Below are positions 18,241-26,990 of a stretch of DNA of 64,000 bases, piece by piece. The notes under the pieces are model-generated. The model made no database searches and was not told the origin of the DNA. It saw only the letters and a program-made list of their open reading frames with translations. Location: NCBI GenBank assembly GCA_009773455.1, contig WSXU01000016.1:20972-84971 (forward strand), in the 5' to 3' direction. Every line of letters starts with the position of its first letter. Position 1 is the first letter of the stretch. Position numbers and translations under genes: made by a program. This DNA comes from Bacteroidota bacterium. GTDB taxonomy: Bacteria; Bacteroidota; Bacteroidia; Bacteroidales; Lentimicrobiaceae.

Positions 18241-19134
18241 ATGGGAACTATTTTTACCGGCATGGATGGGTATTCCGAGTTTTCGGATAAAGACGACCTT
18301 CATGAAAGACCCGGACAGGTGCTGCACCTGGCTGAAAGATCACTGAAACCACTGGTTGATGCGGGCCTTCCGGCCAATATAAGCCACCTCATCGTGGCAA
18401 CCACCTGCCCCGATTCGCTGGCCCCGTCGCTGGGACAGACCATTGTGGAGCGTTTCAGCCATGCCTTTTCAAACTGTCATGCCATTGATATCGTTCAGGG
18501 ATGTGCCGGAGGTGTTACCGCCCTGGTCCTTGGCAGTCAGCTGGCCGAACTGAACAAATCATCGGTGATGGTGGTGGGTGCCGATGCTGCCCGGAAAAGC
18601 ACCTCCCGGTCGAGTCCGATCAACCGGATTTTCGGCAACGGATCATTTGCCTGCCTCATCAGCTGGGAAGATTCCAAAAAGGGTCTGGCACTTTCGAAAT
18701 CGCGGCAGTATAAAGGACTATCGGAAGTTGTTAACATCAGACTCGGGCACGATGCCGACCAGGTGATCAGCCGGGAGAGTAAAACCATCGTTGCAGACCC
18801 CAGAAAATACCTAGGCCTTAAGATGAACAACTTTCTGGCCATCAAGCTCCTCAGGAAAGCGGAACAGTTCTACCTCGATTTTGTTGAGAAAAGCGGGAAG
18901 CCCGACATCATGATCCTGCACCAGGTAAATCCCATGATACTGAAACTCCTTTCAGCGATCTTCAGAAAATACCAGGTTGAGTTCATCAACATCTCGGATA
19001 GGACGGGCAACTGCGGTGTGGCCTCGGTTGGCGTTGCCCTCAATTCCATCAAGGAAACCGTAAAGGATAAAAAAGTATTCCTCTGCAGCTTCGGAACCGG
19101 CGGCGTTATTACAGCAGGATTCTGGAACCTGTGA
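18241..19134 (+). CDS. FabH-like 3-oxoacyl-ACP synthase III, short N-terminus
   Basis: Thiolase-fold enzymes of this family condense an acyl-CoA with malonyl-ACP. The catalytic triad is complete: Cys88 in DIVQGCAGG, His227 in LHQVNP and Asn257 in RTGNCGVAS. At 297 aa it is shorter than FabH (about 317). The active cysteine lies about 24 residues earlier than in E. coli FabH, so the usual first strand region is missing. An in-frame TAA at 18214-18216 shows that no longer start exists. It is followed after 15 bp by a START-domain gene, which suggests an operon acting on a lipid or polyketide-like substrate. The usual fatty-acid genes (plsX, rpmF, acpP) are absent, so a role outside primary fatty-acid synthesis is likely. 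That is inference. Confidence 0.85.
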   Translation: MGTIFTGMDGYSEFSDKDDLHERPGQVLHLAERSLKPLVDAGLPANISHLIVATTCPDSLAPSLGQTIVERFSHAFSNCHAIDIVQGCAGGVTALVLGSQLAELNKSSVMVVGADAARKSTSRSSPINRIFGNGSFACLISWEDSKKGLALSKSRQYKGLSEVVNIRLGHDADQVISRESKTIVADPRKYLGLKMNNFLAIKLLRKAEQFYLDFVEKSGKPDIMILHQVNPMILKLLSAIFRKYQVEFINISDRTGNCGVASVGVALNSIKETVKDKKVFLCSFGTGGVITAGFWNL

Positions 19135-19149
19135 CATAAGTTAAAACCC

Positions 19150-19770
19150 ATGCGAACCATAACTGCTTCCACTGGTATTCTGATGTTACTGTGCCTGATT
19201 CTTCCTTCACATGCATTTCCCCAACCCTGGCAATTTGTGAAAGAGCGTGACGGCATAAAACTGTTTGTACGGCAGGAAGCAAACACCCCATTTAAGACTT
19301 TTCATGGTGAAACCACTTTTCGGGGCAATTACAGCCTGGTCTGCTCACTGATCGGGGATCCGGCCAGACTCGACTGGTGGGATGATGACATCAGAGACAT
19401 ACGGGTGCTTGCGTACGAAAAGGACAAACTGATCAGGTATTACTTTGTGTATGATGTACCCTGGCCTTTTACCGACCGCGACCTGGTTGCCGAGGTAAAG
19501 CTGTCGGGAGATCCGTTGACCGGCCCCAGAACTGTTTTTTCAAAGCCGCTGCTGAACCTGGTTCCCCGGTATCCGGAAATGGTAAGGGTTACCGATTTCT
19601 GGCAGAAATGGACGATCCGCCCCCTGAAGGACGGGAAGGTACAGGTTACCCTGGAGGGTTACATCAACCCGGCAGGCGATGTCCCTGCGTGGCTTTACAA
19701 TATGGTGATCGTTGATATCCCCCTCAGGCTGCTGAAGGAGATCAGGAATCGGGCAGGCGATGGAGGATGA
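19150..19770 (+). CDS. Exported START-domain lipid-binding-type protein, 206 aa
   Basis: A signal peptide (MRTITASTGILMLLCLILPSHA) precedes a START/SRPBCC domain of about 180 residues. The typical elements are visible: WQFVKERDGIKLFVRQ at the beginning, YFVYDVPWPFTDRDLV in the middle (the PWP..DRD signature of START proteins), and an amphipathic C-terminal helix. START domains form a deep pocket for lipids or other hydrophobic ligands. The gene lies 15 bp after the ketosynthase and is almost certainly co-transcribed. The pair suggests that the product of the synthase, or its lipid carrier, is bound outside the cytosol. The ligand is not known. Confidence 0.85.
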   Translation: MRTITASTGILMLLCLILPSHAFPQPWQFVKERDGIKLFVRQEANTPFKTFHGETTFRGNYSLVCSLIGDPARLDWWDDDIRDIRVLAYEKDKLIRYYFVYDVPWPFTDRDLVAEVKLSGDPLTGPRTVFSKPLLNLVPRYPEMVRVTDFWQKWTIRPLKDGKVQVTLEGYINPAGDVPAWLYNMVIVDIPLRLLKEIRNRAGDGG

Positions 19771-20247
19771 AGTCAATTCCCGTTATTATCCACCGGTCTG
19801 TAAATGCCAATTAATCCTGTAAATCAGAGGCAACCACGGCATGTTAACCTATAGTAGTTTTGATTCCACACATTCCCTGAAAGCAGGTTGCATCCGCTTA
19901 ACCTATCTGTCCCCGGGTTTTGTAGTCCGGCAAATGGCCAAATATGAGGTATCATTAAGTCAATTGGTTCAGCCGGAATTTCCCCGCCTTCACATTTCAT
20001 CGTTTATTGCAGGAGCAGAAAATGACCAAATGAAGGATTACATCCGCCTCTTTCAGGAATTAAAAATAAAAAGGTATAATTAATCCGGCCTTAACAGCCG
20101 TATTGAAACTGCTTTTCATAACTTGCACTGGTCATTCCGGAACATCATCACCCCGGGTTACATCCCAGTGTTGTTGGCTCTTCTGCAGGAGAAAAGGATA
20201 TCCGGTGGCAGGTCTGGTCTGCGCGCATTGACAAATATAATCTGATT
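19771..20247. other. Intergenic region
   Basis: No convincing gene. An 80-codon frame at 19841-20083 starts with ATG but has no domain, signal peptide or start context that I can support. No terminator is visible after the START gene. Confidence 0.45.
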
Positions 20248-20964
20248 ATGAGGATCACACTTAAGTGTCTTATTCTGACCGTTTTCACCTGCTTTCAGTT
20301 ACATACCTACGGACAGCTAACACTGGAAGACATTAACCTTGACCAGATCCATCAGAAAAAGATCAGGAAATACGTTGAATGCCAGAAGAAAGATGGAAAG
20401 TGTCAGATCTGTGATATCCATCCTTCATGGAACAGTGGAATGGATTTATCATCCTTCAGGAAAAACGAGATGAATTTCGTTCTGAACGGCAGTATACAGG
20501 AGATATGGAAAGGATACGTGTCATCAAACCTGTCAAAATCGTGGAATGAAGGAAAAATATCAATGGGGTTATTGCTCCGGAAATTCCCGGGTAATATTTT
20601 CTACCATCAGGATCAGGCCATGGGGGTTGATACCGGACAGGTCTATTTTCTGAACCTCAGAATAATGCTGGGTATCTTAAATATCCCTGTAGCTTTTGAG
20701 ATTATTTCGCTCGATCCGGAAAGTAAAACAATAAAATTCAGCTACATTGAAGGAAATAAATCGCTCGGGGTTCAGCAGGTTAAATTTATTGACGCCGGAG
20801 GTGAACGCACTGAAATTGAACATATCAGCTATTTTAAAAGCGATTCACGCTTTCGCGATAAATGGCTTTATCCCTTCTTCCACAGAATACTTGTCAATGA
20901 TTTCCACCGGAATATGAAGCGATTGTTGAATCAGGAACATATTCTGATTGCTTCAGCCCATTGA
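20248..20964 (+). CDS. Exported hypothetical protein, possibly SRPBCC-like, 238 aa
   Basis: A signal peptide (MRITLKCLILTVFTCFQLHTYG) is followed by a domain with four close cysteines/CxxC elements near residues 50-60 (ECQKKDGKCQICDIHP), which may form disulfides. The rest is alpha/beta and ends in a long helix (RDKWLYPFFHRILVNDFHRNMKRLL), like the C-terminal helix of SRPBCC/START-type folds. As it follows a START-domain gene by 477 bp, a related lipid-linked role is possible, but I recognise no defined family. Function unknown. Confidence 0.68.
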   Translation: MRITLKCLILTVFTCFQLHTYGQLTLEDINLDQIHQKKIRKYVECQKKDGKCQICDIHPSWNSGMDLSSFRKNEMNFVLNGSIQEIWKGYVSSNLSKSWNEGKISMGLLLRKFPGNIFYHQDQAMGVDTGQVYFLNLRIMLGILNIPVAFEIISLDPESKTIKFSYIEGNKSLGVQQVKFIDAGGERTEIEHISYFKSDSRFRDKWLYPFFHRILVNDFHRNMKRLLNQEHILIASAH

Positions 20965-21431
20965 TACTGCCTCATTATACAGATCGCACATCCATCATTT
21001 CCGACCTTGGTTAAAACAGGGCCATTACTCCGGAATCAGCAGGGTATCTCCATTTTCTTTTGAGAATAATTTTCAAAAACAGAAGTGAAATAGAACCACT
21101 TTTTATAACTTGTCACTTTTTAAAGGACGCATTGACCTGAATTGTATTTGCCGGCATTTACAAGGGGAAAACAGTCAAAATTGAAGATTGACTGATTTCG
21201 TTTGCTGAACGTGACGAATAATACTTTACCCACACCGGTTCAATCATTTTAACGGGCATGGGCAAATTGTGTATCCTTAATGAAAATCCGCGTACGCTGG
21301 CATAAGTTTATGATTGTCACGATATAAGGCAGCCTGTGCAACCTGATGTAAATCGATAAGGGTGCAATGCACCCCAGTTAAGTTATCAGGAATAAACAAT
21401 GAGTGTAATGAAATCAGATAAATAAGAGTCC
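20965..21431. other. Intergenic region with a perfect short palindrome
   Basis: No gene is apparent. The only structured element is GGGTGCAATGCACCC at 21360-21374 (seven-base arms around one base), about 57 bp upstream of the next ATG. It has the shape of a dimeric-repressor operator but could be chance. Confidence 0.4.
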
Positions 21432-21953
21432 ATGCTTCCAATAGCATCAACGGAATGGATCCTGACCAATACTTACAAGGCCGATCTGATCGCCTGGCTG
21501 ACAGCTCATCCTGAGGCTTATGAAGAGGTCATCAGACTGAGCCTCACGGATAAACAGCCCTATGCCTGGAGGGCCGCCTGGCTGCTCTGGAGTTGTATGG
21601 AAGTCAATGATAAACGGATTCAACCATACCTCGGGAAAATGATCGAAACCCTTAAGAGCACAAACGATGACCACCGGCGTGAATTGTTGATTATCCTCCT
21701 TAAAATGGATTTACCGGAGGAATCGGAAGGATTGTTGTTTGATGAATGCGCGGAAATGTGGGTGAAGGTGGGTAAAAAGCCATCGGTCAGGATGAATGCT
21801 TTAAAAATGATGGTTAAAATTGCCGTCAAACATCCCGGATTGCAGTATGAACTGCTGTATCTGACCCAACCTCAGTATATTGATTCACTGTCAGCGGCAG
21901 CAAATAAATCCATCACGCTGCTGTTAAAAGGGTTCAGGAACAGGCCTGCATAA
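21432..21953 (+). CDS. HEAT-like alpha-helical repeat protein, 173 aa
   Basis: The protein is entirely helical and made of paired helices with HEAT-type spacing, for example YAWRAAWLLWSCMEVNDKRIQPYLGKMIETL and DHRRELLIILLKMDL. There is no signal peptide or membrane segment, so it is cytosolic. HEAT repeats serve as protein-protein adaptors. The gene lies just before rnpB but has a separate promoter situation. No enzymatic motif is visible and I do not know its partner. Confidence 0.72.
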   Translation: MLPIASTEWILTNTYKADLIAWLTAHPEAYEEVIRLSLTDKQPYAWRAAWLLWSCMEVNDKRIQPYLGKMIETLKSTNDDHRRELLIILLKMDLPEESEGLLFDECAEMWVKVGKKPSVRMNALKMMVKIAVKHPGLQYELLYLTQPQYIDSLSAAANKSITLLLKGFRNRPA

Positions 21954-22028
21954 TCAAAGGCAGAAGATTCTGTGGGGCGGCATTGTCTGAAAGATGCAAA
22001 AGTATTCATTATCAGTGCTTAAAATTTG

Positions 22029-22036
22029 TATCTTTG
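22029..22036 (+). promoter_or_regulatory. -7 promoter element of rnpB
   Basis: TATCTTTG fits the TAnnTTTG consensus. With the usual distance to the start point, transcription would begin near 22043, directly before the RNase P RNA. Confidence 0.7.
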
Positions 22037-22044
22037 CACCAACT

Positions 22045-22449
22045 TAGGTCAAAGAACGGTAAAAGCAACGTGTTCTGTCGCTTCCGGTCGAAAGACAGGA
22101 AGAGGAAAGTCGGGGCAATACAGGGCGCCATACTTCCTAACAGGAAGGTTCCGCTGCCGGCGGAAACAGCAAGTGCCACAGAAAATAACCGCCCCGCCAC
22201 GGCGGGGTAAGGGTGAAAATGTGGGGTAAGAGCCCACGGGCAGGGCTGGCAACAGTCAGGTCGGGTAAACCTTATGGATTGAAAGGCCAAATATACCGGA
22301 ACGTATCACTTCACCGTGGTACAAGGGGCTGCCCGCCCTTCCGGGGGGTAGGTCGTTGGAGCCCTGCAGTGATGCAAGGCCTAGATAAATGACAGAAGTC
22401 CTGCATCTGCAGGAAACAGAACCCCGCTTACAACGTTGTACGGCACCGT
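22045..22449 (+). ncRNA. rnpB: RNase P RNA, bacterial type A
   Basis: This is the catalytic RNA that removes 5' leaders from pre-tRNAs. The universally conserved blocks are present in order: GAGGAAAGTC at 22102-22111 (P4 5' strand and CR-I), ACAGGGCGCC, GGAAACAGCAAGTGCCACAGAAA-like sequence near 22160-22185, GGGTAAGAGCCCACG near 22225, GGTAAACC near 22265, GTAGGTCG near 22348, and ACAGAACCCCGCTTA near 22416-22430 (P4 3' strand). The 5' strand CGGT...GCAACG (near 22057) can pair with CGTTG...ACCG (near 22433-22449) as P1, which sets the approximate ends. The promoter element before it and the strong terminator behind it agree. Exact ends are uncertain by several bases. Confidence 0.95.
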
Positions 22450-22459
22450 TTTTCTGAAT

Positions 22460-22495
22460 AAAATATCCCTGCCAGAACGGGGATATTTTATTTTT
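22460..22495 (+). terminator. Rho-independent terminator of rnpB
   Basis: A perfect 10-bp stem (AAAATATCCC / GGGATATTTT) with a 10-base loop is followed by ATTTTT. It lies about 10 bp behind the 3' end of the RNase P RNA. Confidence 0.9.
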
Positions 22496-22539
22496 GATCA
22501 GTCGGAAAAAGAGTCCGGCACACCAAACCTTATATTGGC

Positions 22540-22547
22540 TATTTTTG
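22540..22547 (+). promoter_or_regulatory. -7 promoter element of the PCMD-like cargo gene
   Basis: TATTTTTG fits TAnnTTTG and lies 62 bp upstream of the ATG at 22609, just after the rnpB terminator. Confidence 0.55.
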
Positions 22548-22608
22548 CAATAATGTGATTCTCCGGGCCACGCCCGGACACCAATAAACCATATCCGAAA
22601 CCAGAAAT

Positions 22609-23523
22609 ATGAAACTTTTACCCTTTCTAACTGCCATTACACTCACCCTGACAGCAATAACCCCGAATATTATTGCCCAGAACCCCATTCCGAATCCCGA
22701 TTTTGAGGACTGGAGTGGTGGAGAGCCTGCGGGCTGGAATACCATTAACCAGAGTGTACTGGGCACCAGTTTTGTATGCGTCACGCGCGACCAGACCAAC
22801 CCACAACACGGTACGTCCTGCGCAAAAATCGAAACCGTTACCCATAATATTTTCCTGGTCGGACCTGTGACCATGCCGGGCATCCTGTCACTGGGCGAAA
22901 TTACCCTCGATGTGCTGAATCAGACAGGCACCGTTTCTGGCGGGGTTCCCATCAATACACAGCCCAACCAGCTGAAAGGATGGTTCAGGTACCTTCCTTC
23001 GGTGGGCGACTCCTGCATCCTGGGCATCGGGCTCTCAAGGTGGAATGGCAGCGGCCGCGATACCCTGGCCCTGGCTTATAAGATTGTTGGAGGTCAGACC
23101 CCCGACTGGACTGAATTTTCAGTGCCCATCGAATACATGATCTGGGCGGTGCCCGATACGATGAACATCATGTTCTTCTCTTCGAACCTGCTCACAGGCA
23201 GCCCGGTCGATGGCAGCGAATTGTGGATTGACAACCTCCTGCTTGAATACGGACCCGTCGCGGTCCAAAACCCGCCCATAAAGAAAGAACACATGCTTCG
23301 CTACAACACCGCAGGGCAACCTGTAATCACCCTTGATGCAAATGCCGGCACCTCAGAAATCTGCATTTACAATATGAGCGGAGCCTGTGTGAAAAGTATA
23401 CGTCCCGCACAGGGCCAAAGGGAGCTAACCCTGAATACAGGGGACCTTTCGTTTGGCATTTATCTGGTCCGGCTTAAAAACAGCAACTCACCTTCAGTTT
23501 CCCTGAAATTTGTAAGGTTTTGA
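22609..23523 (+). CDS. T9SS cargo protein with PCMD-like domain, 304 aa
   Basis: A signal peptide (MKLLPFLTAITLTLTAITPNIIA) is followed by IPNPDFEDWSGGEPAGW, the opening typical of Bacteroidota PCMD (putative carbohydrate metabolism) domains. The jelly-roll-like beta domain covers about residues 25-225 and ends in SELWIDNLLLEY. The last 75 residues form a type-A T9SS sorting domain (ICIYNMSGACVKSI, then GIYLVRLKN and VSLKFVRF), so the protein is exported through the outer membrane and anchored or released at the surface. It has its own promoter and is not in an operon with the next gene. A glycan-binding role is plausible but unproven. Confidence 0.85.
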   Translation: MKLLPFLTAITLTLTAITPNIIAQNPIPNPDFEDWSGGEPAGWNTINQSVLGTSFVCVTRDQTNPQHGTSCAKIETVTHNIFLVGPVTMPGILSLGEITLDVLNQTGTVSGGVPINTQPNQLKGWFRYLPSVGDSCILGIGLSRWNGSGRDTLALAYKIVGGQTPDWTEFSVPIEYMIWAVPDTMNIMFFSSNLLTGSPVDGSELWIDNLLLEYGPVAVQNPPIKKEHMLRYNTAGQPVITLDANAGTSEICIYNMSGACVKSIRPAQGQRELTLNTGDLSFGIYLVRLKNSNSPSVSLKFVRF

Positions 23524-23887
23524 CCTTCCCTGCCCAAACGCTTAGTTGCTGATTATCTGATGTCTGCCTGATAACTTCACTGTTATCAGATGTCATGCGA
23601 TTGATTTTCGACATAATGTAACCATATAATGTGAAAATCATTCATTTCCAGTAACCTGCGACAACACAACCTGGTTGTTTGCTTCATCAGCTTGTCGCGG
23701 AGTAACTAAACAGGAACGAACTCTGGTTCTATGACCTTGCTGTTTTAAGTAAACCTCATTTATAATATCCGGCAAGGGAATGCGTTTATCAGAAGTTTTC
23801 AAATACCTGCTGTTGATAAATCAACACCTTCCATCTGTATTAAAAGCCTTTATACGTCTAAATTTGAGTCCACAAAATGCGTCTGGC
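23524..23887. other. Intergenic region with a hairpin
   Basis: A perfect 8-bp stem (CTGATAAC / GTTATCAG, 23568-23589) lies 45 bp after the cargo gene. It lacks a T-tract, so it may be a transcript-stabilising hairpin rather than a terminator. No gene is seen; the promoter of the TPR gene lies at the right end. Confidence 0.5.
23859..23866 (+). promoter_or_regulatory. -7 promoter element of the TPR/barrel operon
   Basis: TAAATTTG matches TAnnTTTG. It ends 21 bp before the ATG at 23888. A transcript from here would begin downstream of the in-frame ATG at 23780, which rules out that earlier start. Confidence 0.65.
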
Positions 23888-26800
23888 ATGAGAAGAATCC
23901 TGATACCTGTTATTACTCTGCTGCAATTGATGGTGCAGCTAACGGCCCTGGCCCAGCAAACCGAAATATACCCCCTGCCTGCCACTGAAATTAATCCGGC
24001 AGGTGATCTTTTTTCGAAGGAAAAATACGGCGCTGTCCGTGAATCCTATGCCCGCATTCAACCAGCCGGAGATCTGCTGATGGGTTTTGATGCCGAAAAG
24101 GATTACTATACCTCTGTCAGTGCCGCTGAGTTGCAGCACGGCGATGCCGCAACATTGCTGAAAGAATTCCTGAAAACCTATCCTGAGAACACGCGTTCGA
24201 ACAGGGCCTGGTTTCAGCTTGGCAACCTCCAGTTCAGGAACAACAGCTACCGCAGCGCCCTGGATGCGTATAGCAAGGTAGATCCATACGACATGAACGC
24301 AGAAGAAAATGCCGAGTTCGCCTTTAAAAAAGGTTACTGTTATTTCAAACAGGAAGATTATGATAAAGCGGCAGACGCGTTTTACAGGATCAAGGAACAA
24401 CAGACCAAGTATACCGGTCCGGCCAATTATTATTACGCCCACATCATGTACGCCAGCGGGAAATACGAAACCGCCCTGCGCGATTTTGAAAAACTCAGGG
24501 ATGATGAGACTTTCAAAAACGTGGTCCCATACTACATCATTCAGATTTATTATCTGCAGGGCCGGCACGATGAAATGCTTGAACTGGCCCAACCATACCT
24601 GAAAGGGCAGCACAACAAGCGGACAAACGAGATACTAAGGCTCGCCGCCGATGTTAATTACCGCAAAGGCAATTACGCCGAGGCCATCAGGCTGATGGAA
24701 GAGTACCGTGAAATAAGTCATAACAAAGGCAACCGTGGTGAAAGCTACCTGTTGGGTTACTCCTATTATAAAACCGGCAACTACGTCAAAGCTATCCCTG
24801 AATTTCAATCTGTTACAGCTGAAAACGACAGCATGGCACAAAACGCCTACTATCATCTGGGCGACTGTTACCTGAAATCGGATCAGAAAAAATTCGCGTC
24901 AGGATCTTTTCTGGCTGCCTGGAAAATACCCATCAAATCCGACATCGCTGAGGATGCCCTGTTCAACTACGCCAAAATATCCATTGAGATATCCTATAAT
25001 CCTTACAACGAAGCCATCAAAGCACTGCAGCAATACCTGAACGAATACCCTTCATCACCCCGCAGGGACGAGGCTTATACTTACCTGGCCAACCTCTACA
25101 TGGTTACCAAAAACTACCGTGAAGCCCTGACCACCCTTGAGAACATTAAGAAGCGCAATTCATCACAAAATACGATTTATCAGAAGATCACCTATTTCCG
25201 GGGTCTGGAATTGTTTTCTGACAACCAGTTCTTCGATGCCATCGGGCAATTCAAAAAATCGCTCGATAACCGCTCCGACGATGAAATAACGGCGGGTGCC
25301 ATGTTCTGGACGGCTGAATCATATTACAGGTTGGGCCAGTACGAGATTGCAGCCGGATATTATGATAAATTCCTCGGACTTTCGGGCGCTGAAAAATATG
25401 CCTCTTACAGCACGGTAAACTACAGCCTGGGTTATTCCTACCTGAAACTGAAGAACTATACAGCGGCAAAACAGGCTTTTACAAAATACATCGATAGCAA
25501 ACCAACGGATATAAAGATGCTGAATGACGCCAGGTTAAGACTTGCTGACTGCAACCTGATGATGAAACAGTACAAGGAAGCCATTCAACAGTACGATCAG
25601 GCCATTGCTGCCAGGGCTTCCGATGCCGATTATGCTTTGTACCAGAAGTCTATCGCCGTTGGTGTTACCGGCAATCTGAACCAGAAAGTAAGCTCGCTGC
25701 AGAAGCTGCTGTCCGATTACCCGAAGTCAACCTACAGCGACGATGCCAGGTTTGAGATGGGACGCACCCTTGTATCACTCAGGAAGAACGAAGAGGCGCT
25801 GACTGCTTTCCAGAAAGTGATTACCGACTACCCGAGGAGCAGCATTGTTAAAAACGCTCTGCTCAACATCGGGCTGGTATATTACAACACCAACCGCGAT
25901 CAGAAGGCGCTTGAAACGTTCAAGAAAGTGGTTTCGGATTACCCGGCCACACCCGAAGCCCGCGAAGCCCTTGCCGTCATCAGGAACATATACGTTGATA
26001 TGAATCAGGTAGATAGTTTCGTAGAGTACACTGCCGATATTCCTTTTGCCAATGTCACCCTGTCAGAGCAGGATTCGTTGACCTTCACTGCTGTTGAAAA
26101 CCGCTATATGAGCGGCGATTGTGAGAAGGCAATAACAGGGTTCACCAGCTATCTGCAAAAATTCCCCAATGGCAGTTTTGCTGTTAATGCCGGGTATTAT
26201 AAAGCCGACTGTGAAGCGAGGGCAGGCAAAACCGATGAAGCCCTGAAAAGCCTTGAAACGGTTTTATCACATCCGGGAAACAAATTCACAGAGAAGGCTG
26301 CCCTTAAAGCTGCCGAAATCCTTTACAAAACCAATGATTATGTGCAGGCGCTGGCCATGTTCCAGAAACTGGAAGAAAATGCCGAAAATAAGGCAAACAT
26401 GACAGAAGCCATTACCGGTCAGATGCGATGTCAGTATTATACCGGCAATTATGGTCTGGCCATCCTTAACGGACAACGTTTGCTTCAACAGGAAAATCTT
26501 TCTCAAGGGCTGATTGCCGAAGCCAACCTGATCATCGGAAATTCTGCCAGGGCACTGAGCCGGCCTGAACTGGCCCGGAGTTCGTATGGTGAAACCATCC
26601 GGCTCTCACAGGGTGAAGCCGGGGCCGAAGCCCTGTTTGGTCTGGCCGAAATGAGCTTCATGGATAAGGATTACAAAAATGCCGAGAAACATATTTTCAA
26701 ACTCACCGGTGATTACGCTTCCTACGATTACTGGGTTGCCAGGGCTTTTATCCTGCTATCTGACGTTTATCTGAAAACCGGCAATATTTTCCAGGCCAAA

Positions 26801-26947
26801 CAAACACTGCAGAGCATCATTGACAACTACGACGGGGAAGATCTGAAAAAAATAGCCGCCGATAAACTGGCCCAGCTCGAACAGACGGATGGAAAACAAC
26901 CCGGTAGTCAGGAATTTGACGATGAAGATGGAATTATCATCAAATAA
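23888..26947 (+). CDS. Exported TPR protein, 1019 aa
   Basis: The chosen start (23888) gives a proper signal peptide (MRRILIPVITLLQLMVQLTALA) and agrees with the promoter at 23859; the frame is open to 23780. Nearly the whole protein is built of tetratricopeptide repeats, with well over fifteen units such as WFQLGNLQFRNNSYRSALDAY, YYHLGDCYLKSDQKKFASG and ALLNIGLVYYNTNRDQKALETF. The repeats resemble YbgF/BamD-like TPR arrays, and the protein should act in the periplasm as a scaffold. The last 20 residues are acidic. It is followed by an outer-membrane barrel gene in the same operon, so it probably serves that protein or an envelope complex. The partner is not known. Confidence 0.9.
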   Translation: MRRILIPVITLLQLMVQLTALAQQTEIYPLPATEINPAGDLFSKEKYGAVRESYARIQPAGDLLMGFDAEKDYYTSVSAAELQHGDAATLLKEFLKTYPENTRSNRAWFQLGNLQFRNNSYRSALDAYSKVDPYDMNAEENAEFAFKKGYCYFKQEDYDKAADAFYRIKEQQTKYTGPANYYYAHIMYASGKYETALRDFEKLRDDETFKNVVPYYIIQIYYLQGRHDEMLELAQPYLKGQHNKRTNEILRLAADVNYRKGNYAEAIRLMEEYREISHNKGNRGESYLLGYSYYKTGNYVKAIPEFQSVTAENDSMAQNAYYHLGDCYLKSDQKKFASGSFLAAWKIPIKSDIAEDALFNYAKISIEISYNPYNEAIKALQQYLNEYPSSPRRDEAYTYLANLYMVTKNYREALTTLENIKKRNSSQNTIYQKITYFRGLELFSDNQFFDAIGQFKKSLDNRSDDEITAGAMFWTAESYYRLGQYEIAAGYYDKFLGLSGAEKYASYSTVNYSLGYSYLKLKNYTAAKQAFTKYIDSKPTDIKMLNDARLRLADCNLMMKQYKEAIQQYDQAIAARASDADYALYQKSIAVGVTGNLNQKVSSLQKLLSDYPKSTYSDDARFEMGRTLVSLRKNEEALTAFQKVITDYPRSSIVKNALLNIGLVYYNTNRDQKALETFKKVVSDYPATPEAREALAVIRNIYVDMNQVDSFVEYTADIPFANVTLSEQDSLTFTAVENRYMSGDCEKAITGFTSYLQKFPNGSFAVNAGYYKADCEARAGKTDEALKSLETVLSHPGNKFTEKAALKAAEILYKTNDYVQALAMFQKLEENAENKANMTEAITGQMRCQYYTGNYGLAILNGQRLLQQENLSQGLIAEANLIIGNSARALSRPELARSSYGETIRLSQGEAGAEALFGLAEMSFMDKDYKNAEKHIFKLTGDYASYDYWVARAFILLSDVYLKTGNIFQAKQTLQSIIDNYDGEDLKKIAADKLAQLEQTDGKQPGSQEFDDEDGIIIK

Positions 26948-26990
26948 TTTTATGAACCCCGGCATTTACTTTTCAAACCACAGCACCGAC

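Noticed and set aside
19841..20083. 80-codon frame on the plus strand
   Set aside because: No homology that I recognise, no signal peptide, no promoter element. Probably chance.
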